Positions 12,508-12,771 of a stretch of 12,771 bases of DNA are shown in pieces; within the stretch, counting starts at the first letter, position 1, and each line of letters starts with the position of its first letter. The translations under genes and the position numbers were made by a program. Source of the DNA: Planctomycetaceae bacterium (GTDB lineage Bacteria; Planctomycetota; Planctomycetia; Pirellulales; Thermoguttaceae). The DNA is taken from NCBI GenBank assembly GCA_009776995.1, contig WRMR01000086.1, positions 1-12,771 of the forward strand. Reading direction: 5' to 3'. The notes beneath the pieces were generated by a model. It was not told the origin of the DNA. It made no database searches and was given only the letters and a program-made list of their open reading frames with translations.

Positions 12508-12771
12508 TCCGAATTTTCCGGTTTTTCAGTTATTGAAGACGCTTTTTGAGGTGGTGAAGACACTTTTTGAGGTGATGAAGACGCTTTTTGAGGTGATGAA
12601 GACGCTTTTTTAGTTGTTGAAGACGCTTTTTCTGGTGATGAAGTCACTTTTTGAGGTGATGAAGACACTTTTTCAGGTGTTGAAGACACTTTTTCAGGTG
12701 ATGAAGACACTTTTTCAGGTGATGAAGACGCTTTTTGAGGTGATGAAGACACTTTTTGAGGTGATGAAGAC
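12495..12771 (-). CDS. Ser/Pro/Lys heptapeptide-repeat ORF, 5' partial, possibly non-coding
   Basis: The minus strand is open from the window edge to a TGA at 12495-12497. It encodes seven-residue repeats of the form SSSPQKA/SSSPEKV, ending ITEKPENSDSAP. There is no start codon other than GTG codons inside the repeats, so if real the gene begins outside the window. The protein would be a low-complexity, positively charged, disordered tail. However, the same 21-bp unit is open in two other minus-strand frames, and the visible differences between units are nearly all amino-acid changing in this frame, so a non-coding minisatellite is equally possible. Confidence 0.35.
   Translation of the reverse strand, partial: SSSPQKVSSSPQKASSSPEKVSSSPEKVSSTPEKVSSSPQKVTSSPEKASSTTKKASSSPQKASSSPQKVSSPPQKASSITEKPENSDSAP
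12535..12771. repeat. 21-bp tandem repeat (minisatellite), runs off the window
   Basis: Eleven complete units of GAAGACRCTTTTTSAGGTGAT plus a partial twelfth. Variation is concentrated at a few positions (G/A at 7; GAG, CAG, TAG or CTG at 14-16; GAT, GGT or GTT at the end). The unit length is three times seven. The array continues past the right edge, so total copy number is unknown. Confidence 0.9.

Noticed and set aside
12202..12549. 115-residue plus-strand ORF upstream of the lipoprotein gene
   Set aside because: Its centre is the translated GTGCAGA repeat and its end is the inverted repeat; no start signal.

Overview
The window looks like part of a chromosome of a member of the Planctomycetota (inference, moderate confidence). 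The hints are a glycine/cysteine-rich secreted lipoprotein, a secreted thioredoxin-fold protein with EF-hand-like repeats but no catalytic cysteines, moderate GC content, small loosely packed operons, and spacers full of short palindromic and 7-bp-periodic repeats. No rRNA, tRNA, CRISPR array or intact mobile element was seen.

Left part, plus strand: a membrane protein whose frame is already open at base 1 (5'-partial, to 1887), built of repeated zinc-ribbon / two-helix / beta-rich units, is followed by a stomatin-type SPFH protein (1988-2890). A degraded IS66-family transposase lies at about 3208-3662. Next comes iorA (3874-5733), the alpha subunit of indolepyruvate:ferredoxin oxidoreductase, without an adjacent iorB.

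Middle part, minus strand, read from high to low coordinates: a LutA-like two-CCG-domain protein (8415-7618), a tandem ACT-domain protein (7498-7067), a universal stress protein (6946-6473) and aat, the leucyl/phenylalanyl-tRNA-protein transferase (6424-5762). aat converges on iorA.

Right part, minus strand: a secreted protein with EF-hand-like repeats and a cysteine-less thioredoxin domain (10742-8838), a 24-cysteine lipoprotein (12164-11244), and a 21-bp minisatellite that is open in one minus-strand frame and runs off the window (12495-12771).

The most unusual aspect is the repeat content. Elements built from tandem 7-bp units, often arranged as imperfect inverted repeats, occur at 4855-4923 (inside iorA), 6964-7071, 8781-8843, 10779-10870, 11107-11237 and 12331-12384. 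The unit sequence differs between sites but the 7-bp period does not. A second palindromic family (8677-8735) has a related copy inside iorA (5575-5620). iorA therefore carries two in-frame repeat insertions, both in inter-domain linkers, which recalls the protein-embedded palindromic elements known from Rickettsia. The other candidate for something new is the repeated-unit zinc-ribbon membrane protein paired with an SPFH protein.
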